Assembly (NCBI RefSeq): GCF_900108225.1
Contig: NZ_FNUZ01000002.1
Coordinates: 498,501-562,500 of the forward strand
DNA length: 64,000 bases
Reading direction: 5' to 3'
Source of the DNA: Thalassococcus halodurans
GTDB lineage: Bacteria > Pseudomonadota > Alphaproteobacteria > Rhodobacterales > Rhodobacteraceae
Both the position numbers and the translations under genes were made by a program. The stretch's first letter is position 1. Each line of letters begins with the position of its first letter. This document shows, one piece after another, positions 27,501 to 35,722 of this stretch. The notes under the pieces were generated by a model. It did no database searches. It was not told the origin of the DNA and was given only the letters and a program-made list of their open reading frames with translations.

Positions 27501-30500
27501 TGGGCCACGTAAACGACACGTTCAAAACTTAGCGCTTGTCCAAGAGCGTTTTCCGGTGACACACCAGAGAAGTCCCGGAATGCCTCGTCGCTTGTGATGT
27601 CGGACTCACCCGCCTCCCGATCACTGGGATCGACAATCAGAAGGCCAGTGTCGCCATAGAGGTCGGCCTCAAGCGTTGCGGTGATTTCTGCTGTGCCGCC
27701 ACCCGAGCTGGCACTTGATACGATGTTGCCTGAGCCATCCACGGTCACGGCTTCTGCCTGAACGCCCAGAACGCCAAGCAGGCTCATCGACCCTTCAAAA
27801 CTGCCGGCATCCACAAGGAAATCGACCGATACCTCGGCATCGTCTGTATCGTTCAGTACAAAGAAGCCGTTCCGATCATAGCCAAAACCAATGTTCACGC
27901 CATAGGTCAAAGCCATACGGATGTTTGAGCCTTGCTCGACGCTTAGATCAAATCCGGGAATGCCAAGATCAAAGTCGATATCCATCATCTCGTCGAAGAT
28001 GGTGGCGTTGAAATTCAGCACCGCATAAACGTATGCCTCATCCGTGCTGCTGCTATCTGTGTTCAAATAGGCCTGTAGGTATGTGACATCCGTTGTATCC
28101 AACAGATCGTTCAGGGCCTCATTGGCAAAGTTGACGATCAGATCGACTGTGGTTGGCAGGCTGCCGTCGTCCATAGGCGTCTGCGCATATTCCAGTGCAC
28201 GCTGAATTACGTTGTACCGGAAGTCGGTGAAGAACGTGACACCCGCGCCAATCGCATCTCCAATGACAGGCAGATCGATATCCGCCAGATAATCGTCAAA
28301 GATCGTCTGCATCTGGTCAAGGATCATATCCAGACCGCCCAAAATCAGCTGAGGATTGTTCAGCAGATCGATGATGTTCAGATTGGCAAGAAACTCGCTC
28401 AGGTCAGGCAGTTCAAAGCGGAAATCATCAAAATTAATGCCCGTGCCTTCAAACAGATCGACCATAGCGCCCGTGATATCAGACAGATCGAAGTCACTTA
28501 GCGAGAAATCAGGCGCTGTCGCCAGCAAGGATGTTTCCCAGAAGAGACCATCTGTGGCCGGATCAAATAGACCGAGCGTATCGGATAGCGGCAGACCGAT
28601 ATCGATACCAATCGCGATATCCACGCCGAACAGATCGGCGTAACTCAGTGCCGGATCATCGCCGATGGCGAACAAATGGGACAAATCGTATTGACCGTCA
28701 TGATCATCCCCGTCGATGTCGTTGATCGTCAAAGAGATGTGCGCGGGATCACCACTGCCGTCGCCCGCATTAATCAATGCATGACCATTCGTCACCTGAA
28801 CCGAAACAGGGCCCAAGCCAATCTGGATATTCAGGCCGTCATTCACGCCAGCCTCGAAACTGGCAACGATGCCGCTCGCGTCGGTGTCAAGGAAAATCCG
28901 CGGCGCTCCGCTTTCGACGCCAAGGTACAATACCTCGCCAACCAGTTCGCCATCACCGTCTACGCCCGCGTCAAATCCCAGGACACTGGTGATATTCGCA
29001 CCGCCCAAATCGACCATGCGCAGTAGAATGGGTTCGGATACGTCCTGAGCGCCGACCGAAAATTCGAAAGCGTCAAAGCCATTGGCGTCGGTGAAATTGG
29101 TGGCTGTGATGCTAATTGTGCCGCTATCTTCGGAAACGGTCAAAAGCTGCGCTAGGGTGACGGTCATGCCAGAAATAGCAGACCCAGAAATCGCCGTGCG
29201 GTCGATATGAACAGCGGCCAGAGCCGCATTGAACGCGTCGACAAATCCTGCAAGATCGCGTCCGGTCTCTTCCGGAATTTCGATACCGACATTTTCCCCA
29301 CCAATGGTCAGAGAGAACGCAGCGGCATCCGCATAATTGGCAAAGCCCGCGTCCAAAACGATGGTCTGAACATCATTGACCAGACCCGATACCGCCTCGT
29401 CTGCACCGAACAGCGCGATCACGCCCGCATCATCGGTCGCAAACGCAAGAGTATCCTGAAGCGTGATCTGACCCGTTACAGCATCGAAGGTAAAACTCAC
29501 AGTCGCGCCAAATTGGCCTGCAACCGCAGCGTTGATAGCGTCGACGATATCCTGCACTGTTTCCGCGCCATCGACGTCAACCTCGACACGTTCGATTGCG
29601 CCTGTGTCAGAGTTCGTCCGGATAATCCGGATGTCATTGCCGCCGTTGGGATTCAGGTTCACAACACCGGCCGAGGATAGATCAGCCAATGCAGTGGTCA
29701 GTTCAGCCAGATCGGTCGGGGTTGCCAGCGTTGGCGAAAGATCAATCCCGAACGAAAAATCGAGTGACAGCAGAGGGTTGAAGATCAGTGCACCGTCGCC
29801 GCTGACGTCAACAAGGCCGCTTACAACATCCGCAAGCTCGGGCCCAAGGATATCACCCAACTGGTCCCCGAGAATTTCGGACAGATCAAGATTGAATGGC
29901 AGAGATTGCTGATAATCTTCGAGGAAACTGAACGACAAATCGAACAGAATAGTCTGCAACTCAGAGTTCCACGTCAGCGTTACAGCGTCTTCACCAAACA
30001 CGCCCTCCAGAACACCCTGCAGTTCATCCAACGCGCTCTGCGGATCGTTTCGGATTTCCTGTAAGCTTTCTAGGAAATCAGACGCAAAATTAATCTGGTC
30101 CAGGATCGAGAAGTTTAACAGCGGGATGTCAGCGTCAAGGAATGGCAAAGACTCGCTGAGCGTATCTCCAACCACCACAAGGATATTCGCAATCGCCACC
30201 AGACTGTCGAGAATGTCACCATCCGACAGTGCAGAAAGGCCATCAATGGCGTCCAGCAGATCGGCGTTATCCGAAAGCAATGCCAGTTCGAATGTGTTGC
30301 GCAGATCAGCCAAGTCTTCGACTGTAAAGCTGATACCGTCGATCAGATCTTCATTCAGGCCTTCGACACCGAGCACGTTGATTTTGACATCACCCAAACG
30401 CACCAGAAGTTGGGCAAGATCATCGCCTGTTGAGCCGGCAAAAGGATCGACAATCTGAACGTCAGCCTGCGTTGCAACCACATCACCCGAAGCGGCAAGC

Positions 30501-33500
30501 CCCTGCCCCGCTACATCAACGATTATACCACCAAGAAGTTCGAAACGCCCCAACAGCGACTGTAGGCCAGGTGCGGATGTGACCACCGGCGTGTCCCCGG
30601 TGACATCAACGTCATCCACCACAGCGTCCTGCAGGTTACGCAATGTGATCCTGTCTGAGAATTCGCCAGCTGCATTCGTGCCCACCAACGACACTTCCAG
30701 GCTTGCGGCCGCATCAATAAAGTTTAGCGATGCATCATCTGCACCGATGACAACGTCCACGATCCCAACACTGGCAGACCCCGTAATCTGATCCGCAGAC
30801 ACATGTGCGGACGCACTTAGCGCGATGTCGGAGAAAAAGACATTGTCCAGCAAGGCAGTTGTGACAGTGCTTTCATCATCGGATCGGTTTTCAAGCGCAT
30901 TACCTGTTCCGCCATCAATCAAATCTGACCCAAAGCCAACCAGATCTATGCCGAACGCAGTCGTAAGCGTGGCATCCAACTGCGCAGACACTAGCGCGGT
31001 CAGCGACAGTCCAGTGACGCTGCCAAGGCCAAGGTCATCTGTACTAAAGCCAAGCCCTTGATCAGCGCCGATGCTTAGGCTTGCGGCCAAATCAGGCATC
31101 GTGAAAACAAGAGCTCCATCCTCGGTCAGCTCTAATGACGTTGTGCCAAATGTGGTTGCAAGACCGGTATTCACCAGATCGATCAAACCTTCTATGTCCA
31201 TCGCTTTCAGAAGGTTGTTTGGATCGACAGACAAAACAAAGCTGCGGCTTTCATCGGCAGACAACGACAGTGACAAACCGTCTCCTGCTGCGTTCAAGCC
31301 AGCGGTCACGCCATAGCCCATATCAGCCAGAACGGTGGTCAGTGCATTCGCAAGGTCGCCGACTGTGTCAAAACCGCCATTTGTGCCTGTAGCAGGAACA
31401 TCGACCAAGACATCGTTACCGTCGATGGTCAGCGTCAATCTAAGCGCATCCAGACCTTCAAGACCACTAAGGTCCATAGCGCCTAAATCGAAAGATGTTG
31501 CACCTGTCACGAACCGCAAAATCTGGCCTGATGCTGTACTTGCGTATGTGTCGGCTGCGTCAATCAGTGTTTGCGGATCAAAGCCCAAAAGGGTCAATGA
31601 GACGCTATCATCATTGGTCCCATCTGCGTCACGACGTGCACCGGTCAGCGCAAACGAATTGTACGTCGCAGCTGGCGACCCGTCAGCCGGTGTCACAGGC
31701 GTACTGCTCGAAATACGCAAACCACCATTGGCCGCTACACTTGCCGCAAAGCCATAAACAGACAGGGCCGCGTTCAACAAATCGGCCAAAGCCTGACGGC
31801 GGACTTCAACAGACAGGGACGTATTCAGTACGTCTGTGCCTGTCAGATCGACCGTAACATTCTCGCCCGTATCTGTCGGGCCGAAAACCGTAAAGGTCAG
31901 CTGGTTGTAGGTCAGAAGAGCATCAAGATCCGACGTACTGAGACCATCAGACGTATTCTCTGTGATCGTGTTTTCCAAAGCGCTGTTATAAGCCGTCTGG
32001 CCGGTGATGTTTCCGTCAACATCAGTAATGATTTCGACAAAACCGAGCGCCATCGGGTCAATCGTGAACTGATCAATCAGTCCTTGGAAAACCGCCGCGA
32101 CTTCATTCAAAATTTGACCGAAACTGATGTCAGTCAGCGGAATATCATAGCTCAAAGCGTTGTCCCGCAACGCAATAGCCATCGTGGTGCTGATGTCGGA
32201 CAGGAATTGTGAAACCTGTTCTGTTCCCATCGTGGCCAACGACGAAATCGCGCTTTCCAAAGCGGTCTCAAGCGCGGCATCCAATGTGGTGTCCACCAGA
32301 TCAACCGCGAATTCGAAACGCGCAGCGTTCAGGAAATTTTGCAGCCGGTCTGCGGCACCCGATCCGTCCAGCACAGACAATAGATCGATAGTCGATGTAA
32401 AACTCTGTTCGACCGAACCGAACGTCAGGGCACCTTCCAGTTCGGCTTCCAGCAACGTGTATTCCGTGGACCCATCGATGTCGACAAAAGCGGAAGCGCC
32501 AACTTCTTGAATTTGCGCGGTGATATCAATCGTAGCACCGGTCCCGTTCCAAGATGCGGTCGGCACTCCGGTCGTATCTACAGTGAACCCAAGATCAAAT
32601 GCTGCACTGGTTTCGACAAACAAACCCAACTCGGCCGTTTCGACGGATGTCAGCGTTAGGTCGAGAAAACCAAGATTGAGAGAAGCATCAGTTGGCAGTG
32701 TCAGCGCACCACCGGCTTGTACCAACGGCGCAAATGTGAACTCATGGATCGCCAGTCCCACACTGTCTAAGGTATCCAGATTGCCATCGGCATCGAAGAC
32801 GGTTGATGTCTCAAGCTCAAAGGTGATTAAACCGCTGTCGCTACCTGCCCCCACCAAATCGAATGGCAAAGACACGCCGGGCAACGTTTCGGTCAGCAAG
32901 GTTGAGAAATCAGCAACCGCTTGGGGAAGATTGATTGATACATCGACTGCGTTTGCACCGTCTTGGGTGAATTCGATGATCGTTTCGCCATCAACCTGAA
33001 CATCGGTCAAATTGATGCTGAAGTTATTTGACGGCAACGACATGACCGACGCTACCGCGTTATGGAACTGTTCGATGACATTCGCATCAGTCGCACGCCC
33101 CAAGTCGCCACCGCTGACCAGTGCCTCAAGGTCGGACATAACCGTTCCGTCACGGAAATTGTCTATGGTGTAGACGGCAGCAACCTGAGTGACGGTGAAA
33201 GGCGTGTATGCCCGCGCTGGATCGGTCGAATTTATGGTGTCTAAATAGGAATTGACGATGTTGGTAACATCGGTGGCGAAATTGCCGTCAATCAGATCAA
33301 CAATAGACGTGTTGACCAAATCCTGCATCGCTTCAATGGCAGCACGAATGCGTTCAATCGCTTCGGTCGCCGGAGACAGATCATACCCCGCCCCCAAAAC
33401 GGATTCTGCCGTGTCTGCGGCAGACACCAGCATATCGATGGTTTCCGTCGCCGTTTGCGCGGCATCCTCAAAACTGTCCAGAAAGTCACCGATCTGGTCC

Positions 33501-33697
33501 ATCTCGGTGTCAAACGCAGTTGCCAAGCTGGACAAGACCGAGGTCAGCGCAGTGGAAGACCCTATCGCCCATTCGAGATTGCCATCCAGCATGATCCGCG
33601 GTTCAAGAGGAAGAATAGCCGGTTCGAGCGCGCCGTTCTCAGGGCTCTTCGACTGCACTTTACGGGCATTCTTTTCGAATGATGAATGCTGTCCCAT
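21563..33697 (-). CDS. Giant LEPR-motif, calcium-binding-repeat surface protein (4044 residues)
   Basis: An acidic protein of about 0.4 MDa. No Sec signal peptide: it opens MGQHSSFEKNARKVQSK, then LEPRIMLDGN at 31-40, the LEPR-XLL motif found at the N-terminus of very large bacterial proteins. Residues about 45-500 are largely helical with Ala/Asp/Thr-rich repeats. About 600-1600 holds beta-rich units resembling flagellin hook-IN motifs (for example VDVDGAETVQDIVDAINAAV). About 1600-2480 is a long unassigned region. About 2520-3870 is an array of hemolysin-type GGxGxDxxx calcium-binding nonapeptides (GGSGDDLMAGG, GNDILLGDFG). The final 170 residues are helical with an acidic tail. I noticed no cysteine by eye. 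GAGAGGA precedes the ATG. It is probably secreted or cell-surface; substrate of the neighbouring exporter-like proteins is inferred from the operon. Confidence 0.88.
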   Translation of the reverse strand: MGQHSSFEKNARKVQSKSPENGALEPAILPLEPRIMLDGNLEWAIGSSTALTSVLSSLATAFDTEMDQIGDFLDSFEDAAQTATETIDMLVSAADTAESVLGAGYDLSPATEAIERIRAAIEAMQDLVNTSIVDLIDGNFATDVTNIVNSYLDTINSTDPARAYTPFTVTQVAAVYTIDNFRDGTVMSDLEALVSGGDLGRATDANVIEQFHNAVASVMSLPSNNFSINLTDVQVDGETIIEFTQDGANAVDVSINLPQAVADFSTLLTETLPGVSLPFDLVGAGSDSGLITFELETSTVFDADGNLDTLDSVGLAIHEFTFAPLVQAGGALTLPTDASLNLGFLDLTLTSVETAELGLFVETSAAFDLGFTVDTTGVPTASWNGTGATIDITAQIQEVGASAFVDIDGSTEYTLLEAELEGALTFGSVEQSFTSTIDLLSVLDGSGAADRLQNFLNAARFEFAVDLVDTTLDAALETALESAISSLATMGTEQVSQFLSDISTTMAIALRDNALSYDIPLTDISFGQILNEVAAVFQGLIDQFTIDPMALGFVEIITDVDGNITGQTAYNSALENTITENTSDGLSTSDLDALLTYNQLTFTVFGPTDTGENVTVDLTGTDVLNTSLSVEVRRQALADLLNAALSVYGFAASVAANGGLRISSSTPVTPADGSPAATYNSFALTGARRDADGTNDDSVSLTLLGFDPQTLIDAADTYASTASGQILRFVTGATSFDLGAMDLSGLEGLDALRLTLTIDGNDVLVDVPATGTNGGFDTVGDLANALTTVLADMGYGVTAGLNAAGDGLSLSLSADESRSFVLSVDPNNLLKAMDIEGLIDLVNTGLATTFGTTSLELTEDGALVFTMPDLAASLSIGADQGLGFSTDDLGLGSVTGLSLTALVSAQLDATLTTAFGIDLVGFGSDLIDGGTGNALENRSDDESTVTTALLDNVFFSDIALSASAHVSADQITGSASVGIVDVVIGADDASLNFIDAAASLEVSLVGTNAAGEFSDRITLRNLQDAVVDDVDVTGDTPVVTSAPGLQSLLGRFELLGGIIVDVAGQGLAASGDVVATQADVQIVDPFAGSTGDDLAQLLVRLGDVKINVLGVEGLNEDLIDGISFTVEDLADLRNTFELALLSDNADLLDAIDGLSALSDGDILDSLVAIANILVVVGDTLSESLPFLDADIPLLNFSILDQINFASDFLESLQEIRNDPQSALDELQGVLEGVFGEDAVTLTWNSELQTILFDLSFSFLEDYQQSLPFNLDLSEILGDQLGDILGPELADVVSGLVDVSGDGALIFNPLLSLDFSFGIDLSPTLATPTDLAELTTALADLSSAGVVNLNPNGGNDIRIIRTNSDTGAIERVEVDVDGAETVQDIVDAINAAVAGQFGATVSFTFDAVTGQITLQDTLAFATDDAGVIALFGADEAVSGLVNDVQTIVLDAGFANYADAAAFSLTIGGENVGIEIPEETGRDLAGFVDAFNAALAAVHIDRTAISGSAISGMTVTLAQLLTVSEDSGTISITATNFTDANGFDAFEFSVGAQDVSEPILLRMVDLGGANITSVLGFDAGVDGDGELVGEVLYLGVESGAPRIFLDTDASGIVASFEAGVNDGLNIQIGLGPVSVQVTNGHALINAGDGSGDPAHISLTINDIDGDDHDGQYDLSHLFAIGDDPALSYADLFGVDIAIGIDIGLPLSDTLGLFDPATDGLFWETSLLATAPDFSLSDFDLSDITGAMVDLFEGTGINFDDFRFELPDLSEFLANLNIIDLLNNPQLILGGLDMILDQMQTIFDDYLADIDLPVIGDAIGAGVTFFTDFRYNVIQRALEYAQTPMDDGSLPTTVDLIVNFANEALNDLLDTTDVTYLQAYLNTDSSSTDEAYVYAVLNFNATIFDEMMDIDFDLGIPGFDLSVEQGSNIRMALTYGVNIGFGYDRNGFFVLNDTDDAEVSVDFLVDAGSFEGSMSLLGVLGVQAEAVTVDGSGNIVSSASSGGGTAEITATLEADLYGDTGLLIVDPSDREAGESDITSDEAFRDFSGVSPENALGQALSFERVVYVAQLDTGNLIAFDFVAAFDIQLGLEANVLDPTTGSPILIGGVQILPSVNAEILFAGEYSLTDGLNIDELVFSQVRLDASVLYQAILAPVLDPINEFLEPVAELFSFLANPPISYITDILGNVFPIINLVSSVISVVDGVLTFVDSFSTSGGMIIFGDFDFSGNADDIENGDASVGTVDQRDISIGGVSNSGGSNFGVFGNPNSGFALEIPLLSDPFSAINLLTGNFEQVDLVRASYTLFNLDTGQLDIVGLVLDSIGAPGWVSSIIRSAFSATIEARLISEFEVGYDMSGIVNFVNSYDPERLLDGVFISSDAYIIDAYIGAAMSLNLGIAGLSASGHAGISLWFNDPDRDGKLRIPELIALLEAADEDGGDFLDYLAYLFRGEASYHFFLSVWAGISLPWPLPDIKWSTTVFDFGDSFTFGGLAPGPTLATDITETGGTAILNIGARAGASFSEILEDGNDRIVINGPNSPISLVYSSGGRTITTTFDEASQAIIIPAGEGNNTIDLSGINNGIPTITYTGAGTDSITLPPSGLHVVFAGDGNDQITAPAGANGTYIIFGDGGADTVDIPGGNVVYFSDSDYGMRDLFLQTFASGGVTEAAILSLLGLNIDGTIAAGGAANYVSGTTSTTLTNLLTNYTESTQTRAENADETVTLGSGNHLVMMGAGDDVVTIAEGSTGQVQVYAGAGADTIQAIGSDVFVEGGAGRDFIEVGGTAAEVWGWGAAAGESGLTGTDAALDALALRDGADMLIGGSSDDTLHGQLGDDILLGGFGNDSLTGGLDNDIIAGGNMLSSYVGGASFDIQTFDINAPLTFGLLLEAEELADGDDTIDGGSGDDLMAGGGGSDSINGDSGNDILLGDFGSIQLSSNWIAERVVSTSIDSAFSGTDQLSGGAGNDILMAGAALAGESEALVDLLGNNTMIGDFADVSGARVLEAVTSLISIASDVGGADSIETGRGNDLILGGEGDDSISSGLGGDLIFGDNGVLDMTGGTMQTTGSDADGNDLITIGADPIGAGDPPSPSDIRDIVIGGLGDDTVNAIDGGLVFIGDAGSVTLDPVALNALRTFRPAGSSATEEQIEAEERALQLISNIASALESSAHADDGDDSISITGGDAMAVLGGGSDIANLSLADGMNYILGDDGTLTILPNDDYSGRLTSLSTATSAALVNNDTISAGNGDNLIVGGEGLDLIATGDGDNQILGDSGSITHDDRTIDVTSVLVSASLVSDGDDLIVSGDGRNRIVAGGGDDVVQSGDGGNLVIGDSGTISDLPTGVTLMSSDPLTGGDDIVVAGVGNDLVILGAGADLATLNEGDNSVLGDNGSIVQTYMADDAEFVLTSASQVSDGNDIVTAGNGRNRVLTGGADDTVALGDGGNLIITDSGTISDLNDRVLLETSDPAIGGNDDVTTGTGDDVVILGGGDDEATLGDGDNTVVADNGTIDFLAAGLGSVSSGSDANNGNDTVTTGTGRDVVIGGLGDDSVTTDAGRDMVLGDMGVVAMNAGLAGGSVRTAETTVQGTGGTDVIDTGADADVVLAGANNDTVTTGTGEDVVLGDDGEWTSSTINGLGVLESAVMTTGGDDSIDSGADNDLVIAGQGNDSVFVDHGDDVALGDDGIITFRNDTDVETVVLTNQDLGGDDDVSATGTEGDNILIGQAGADTLTGGVDDDIILGDVALMTFEEVANTLPGQSTADRMSYLENIRPDLAYDDLISGEAGVDLAIGGFGADTMFGGDGQDFLIGDTAIITRTWLQQGGQVLQTLTLDTNFAFEDGGLDVLHGDDGPNVLIGNLGPDLFYGNTADDLIFSDGYAGIFASLSTDLGFAGPTEQLFLFTSNFAGFDAVDIVSASQQSDAIGAPLSVRELASEAFGPNPTDGLSELLFRNLGQVSSLVDEVMALLATDRYVAAIAALSAANVDSETVTEALYQSLLSDLSILMNLDGASYELLLRRMVAMFVEQLENTDESEQAEDGETDDSAEEQSAA
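22080..26130 (-). repeat. Array of RTX-like calcium-binding repeat units within the giant gene
   Basis: Coding repeats, not exact DNA repeats. Blocks of GGxGxDxxx nonapeptides recur, separated by spacer strands such as LGDDGEWTSS and LGDNGSIVQT that share an LGD-x-G-x-I/V pattern every roughly 50-70 residues. On the plus strand this appears as frequent repeats of the kind atcgtcatcgcc. The nonapeptide turn binds calcium in characterised RTX proteins. Confidence 0.85.
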
Positions 33698-33764
33698 GTC
33701 TATCCTCTCAAAACCGAAGACGTCGGCTTAAACTTTTAGTCAGACCAAAACCGGCCCGGGCCAG

Positions 33765-34856
33765 TTAAAAACTGGCGGTAAATTGAAACGAAAACCGTTC
33801 CAGATCGTCATCGTCGTTGTAACTGATTGGCTCAGCGACCGAGGCACGCAAGCGGCCATGATTTGAAGACCAGATCAAAGACAGTCCGGTCGAACTGCGC
33901 AGATCATAGTCGTCATCAATGACACCATCTGATGCGAGATCACCCAGATCCCAAACACTTCCCGCATCAACAAATGCGCCGACAGCCATACCCGGACGTG
34001 GAAGCGGCGCCATCAATTCAACGGTACCGGCCACGTAACGTGTTCCGCCGAGGGCATCATCGGTCACAGGATCAATCGGGCCAGTGGCCCCCCAGGCAAA
34101 CCCACGCGGCAGATCGGAATTAGAAAAAATTCGGTCCAGCACATGAATGCGGTTTTCATCCGATTTGGATCGCACCGCTCCACCGCCCAATCCCACGAAC
34201 AAAACGCTCTGACCGAACGCGCCAACAGTTGTTTCGCCACGCACGTTGTAGCTGGACCAGTCGCGATAATCTTCGTTGCTAAACGTGGTGGCAATACCAA
34301 GACTTAGGACCGACCCCGTTTGCAAAACCTCAGCACGATCCTTGTCAGACCATGTCAGCTGGGCTTCAAGTCCGTACGCTTCGCTTGAACCCAAATCGTC
34401 CACAATGATAGCCGAAAGGCCGTCGTCTGCATTGTTCAGACTGTCATGTCTGAAAAAGGCGCCAGCATACCACGACAACATTTCGGTAGGATTACCTCCG
34501 ACGCCGAAATTGAATTCGTAGTTTTCGGTCTGGTACGGGTTCACGTCCCAGTCTGAGACGCTCGCCTTTAACCCGAACTGCAAAGACGTTTCACGACCCA
34601 GCGCTGTTTCCCCCAGCCCGTAAACTGTACTTAGGCCCGCGTTCCATTCTTCACCGTTCTCGCCACTACGAAAGCCCAACCGTGCTTGCGTCGTCTCGTT
34701 GAACAGATCGTTAAATTCCAGCCCCAGATTACCCGTCGCGCCGTAACGATTGGAAAAACTTACACCGGCAACCAAGGCCCCCTCAGCCGCAAAAACCGGG
34801 AAAGACAGTCCGACAAGCGCACCACACGTGATGAATGATTTGCTGACAAAGCCCAT
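33765..34856 (-). CDS. Short Omp85/BamA-type outer-membrane beta-barrel without POTRA domains
   Basis: A 363-residue protein. The signal peptide is MGFVSKSFITCGALVGLSFPVFAAEG and the rest alternates beta strands and turns. The C-terminal 115 residues match the surface-antigen (Omp85) barrel: LPRGFAWG (RGF at 251-253, the lid-loop motif), DDALGGTRYVAGTVELMAPLP, VGAFVDAGSVWDLGD, a strand LRASVAEPISYN, and a final Phe. The region between signal and barrel is too short and too beta-rich for POTRA domains. The ATG at 34856 overlaps the HlyD stop by one base and has GGGGGA upstream. Proposed role: outer-membrane passage or anchoring of the giant protein encoded next. Confidence 0.72.
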   Translation of the reverse strand: MGFVSKSFITCGALVGLSFPVFAAEGALVAGVSFSNRYGATGNLGLEFNDLFNETTQARLGFRSGENGEEWNAGLSTVYGLGETALGRETSLQFGLKASVSDWDVNPYQTENYEFNFGVGGNPTEMLSWYAGAFFRHDSLNNADDGLSAIIVDDLGSSEAYGLEAQLTWSDKDRAEVLQTGSVLSLGIATTFSNEDYRDWSSYNVRGETTVGAFGQSVLFVGLGGGAVRSKSDENRIHVLDRIFSNSDLPRGFAWGATGPIDPVTDDALGGTRYVAGTVELMAPLPRPGMAVGAFVDAGSVWDLGDLASDGVIDDDYDLRSSTGLSLIWSSNHGRLRASVAEPISYNDDDDLERFSFQFTASF

Positions 34857-35722
34857 TAGGATCCCCCGTTCCCCATAATGCATTTGCTCCCTGGAAGCAC
34901 CTCGGGTGCGTCCAGTTTGAAGAACACGCTAATTGTATTGGATGCCAGATCAGCCACTTGCGACGCGTAATCGAAATTCACCGCAACCGGGGTCGTGTCG
35001 TTATTTACAAGGATTGAAAATTGGTCGCGCCCCACAAAATCTGCCAACGCTTCAGAGGGAACATAGGCCTCAACACGCAAGGGCTGATTGACGTAAATCG
35101 TCACAACAGGTTTCTGTCCAACGGCCTCGCCGGGATCGATCAGATCTTCGCCCAACACGCCTGAAACGGGGCTGCTGATCACCGTTTCCTGCAAAAGCGC
35201 GCCTACCCGCTGCTCTTCCAATCTCGCCAAAGCCAACAGCTCTTTTTCCTTTGAGATATCAGCTTCAGCCAAGGCAAGATCTAATTGGGCGGCCTCATAT
35301 TCGGCAGCGCTGACAGCCTTTTGCCGATATGCGCGTTCCAGACGGTTTGCTTTTGCAGCCAGACCATCCCGACGCGTTTCTGCAGCGCGCAAATTCTGGA
35401 CGGCCTCTGATTTGGCCAAAGCCAAAGCATATTCAGCCCGCAGCAATGTATCGTCCATTTTAACCAAAGGATCGCCGACCGCGACCTGATCTCCGGGATT
35501 TGCGTAAACTTCGGCGACAACACCACTCACAGGCGCGGAAAGCTCGACCACGCGCAACGGTTTGATGGTGCAATTAATTGGAAGGCTATCCGCCCGCCCA
35601 GCCCGGGCGGCAAACGCCTCAGGGGAAAGTATGCCACCTTCTTGTGCAGTTACGCTGACCGGACAAAAGACGATGGCGATGGCACCGACAATTCTACGTC
35701 CCAATGACACTAGATTCAGCAT
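34856..35722 (-). CDS. HlyD/RND-type periplasmic adaptor
   Basis: A 288-residue membrane-fusion protein. The N-terminal signal (IVGAIAIVFCPVSVTAQ) is followed by the first lipoyl half (APVSGVVAEVYANPGDQVAV, about 63-82), an alpha-helical hairpin rich in Ala/Glu/Arg (about 95-175), the second lipoyl half (SSPVSGVLGEDLIDPGEAVG) and a short beta domain. It lacks the membrane-proximal domain of full-size RND adaptors. It starts immediately after the TolC stop (TAAATG) and its own stop overlaps the Omp85-like gene. It would bridge inner and outer membrane components with the TolC-like protein. Confidence 0.87.
   Translation of the reverse strand: MLNLVSLGRRIVGAIAIVFCPVSVTAQEGGILSPEAFAARAGRADSLPINCTIKPLRVVELSAPVSGVVAEVYANPGDQVAVGDPLVKMDDTLLRAEYALALAKSEAVQNLRAAETRRDGLAAKANRLERAYRQKAVSAAEYEAAQLDLALAEADISKEKELLALARLEEQRVGALLQETVISSPVSGVLGEDLIDPGEAVGQKPVVTIYVNQPLRVEAYVPSEALADFVGRDQFSILVNNDTTPVAVNFDYASQVADLASNTISVFFKLDAPEVLPGSKCIMGNGGS

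Noticed and set aside
22080-33731. Many plus-strand Ser/Pro-rich frames opposite the giant gene
   Set aside because: They arise from the reverse complement of Asp/Gly/Ala-rich repeats and lack ribosome sites or domains.
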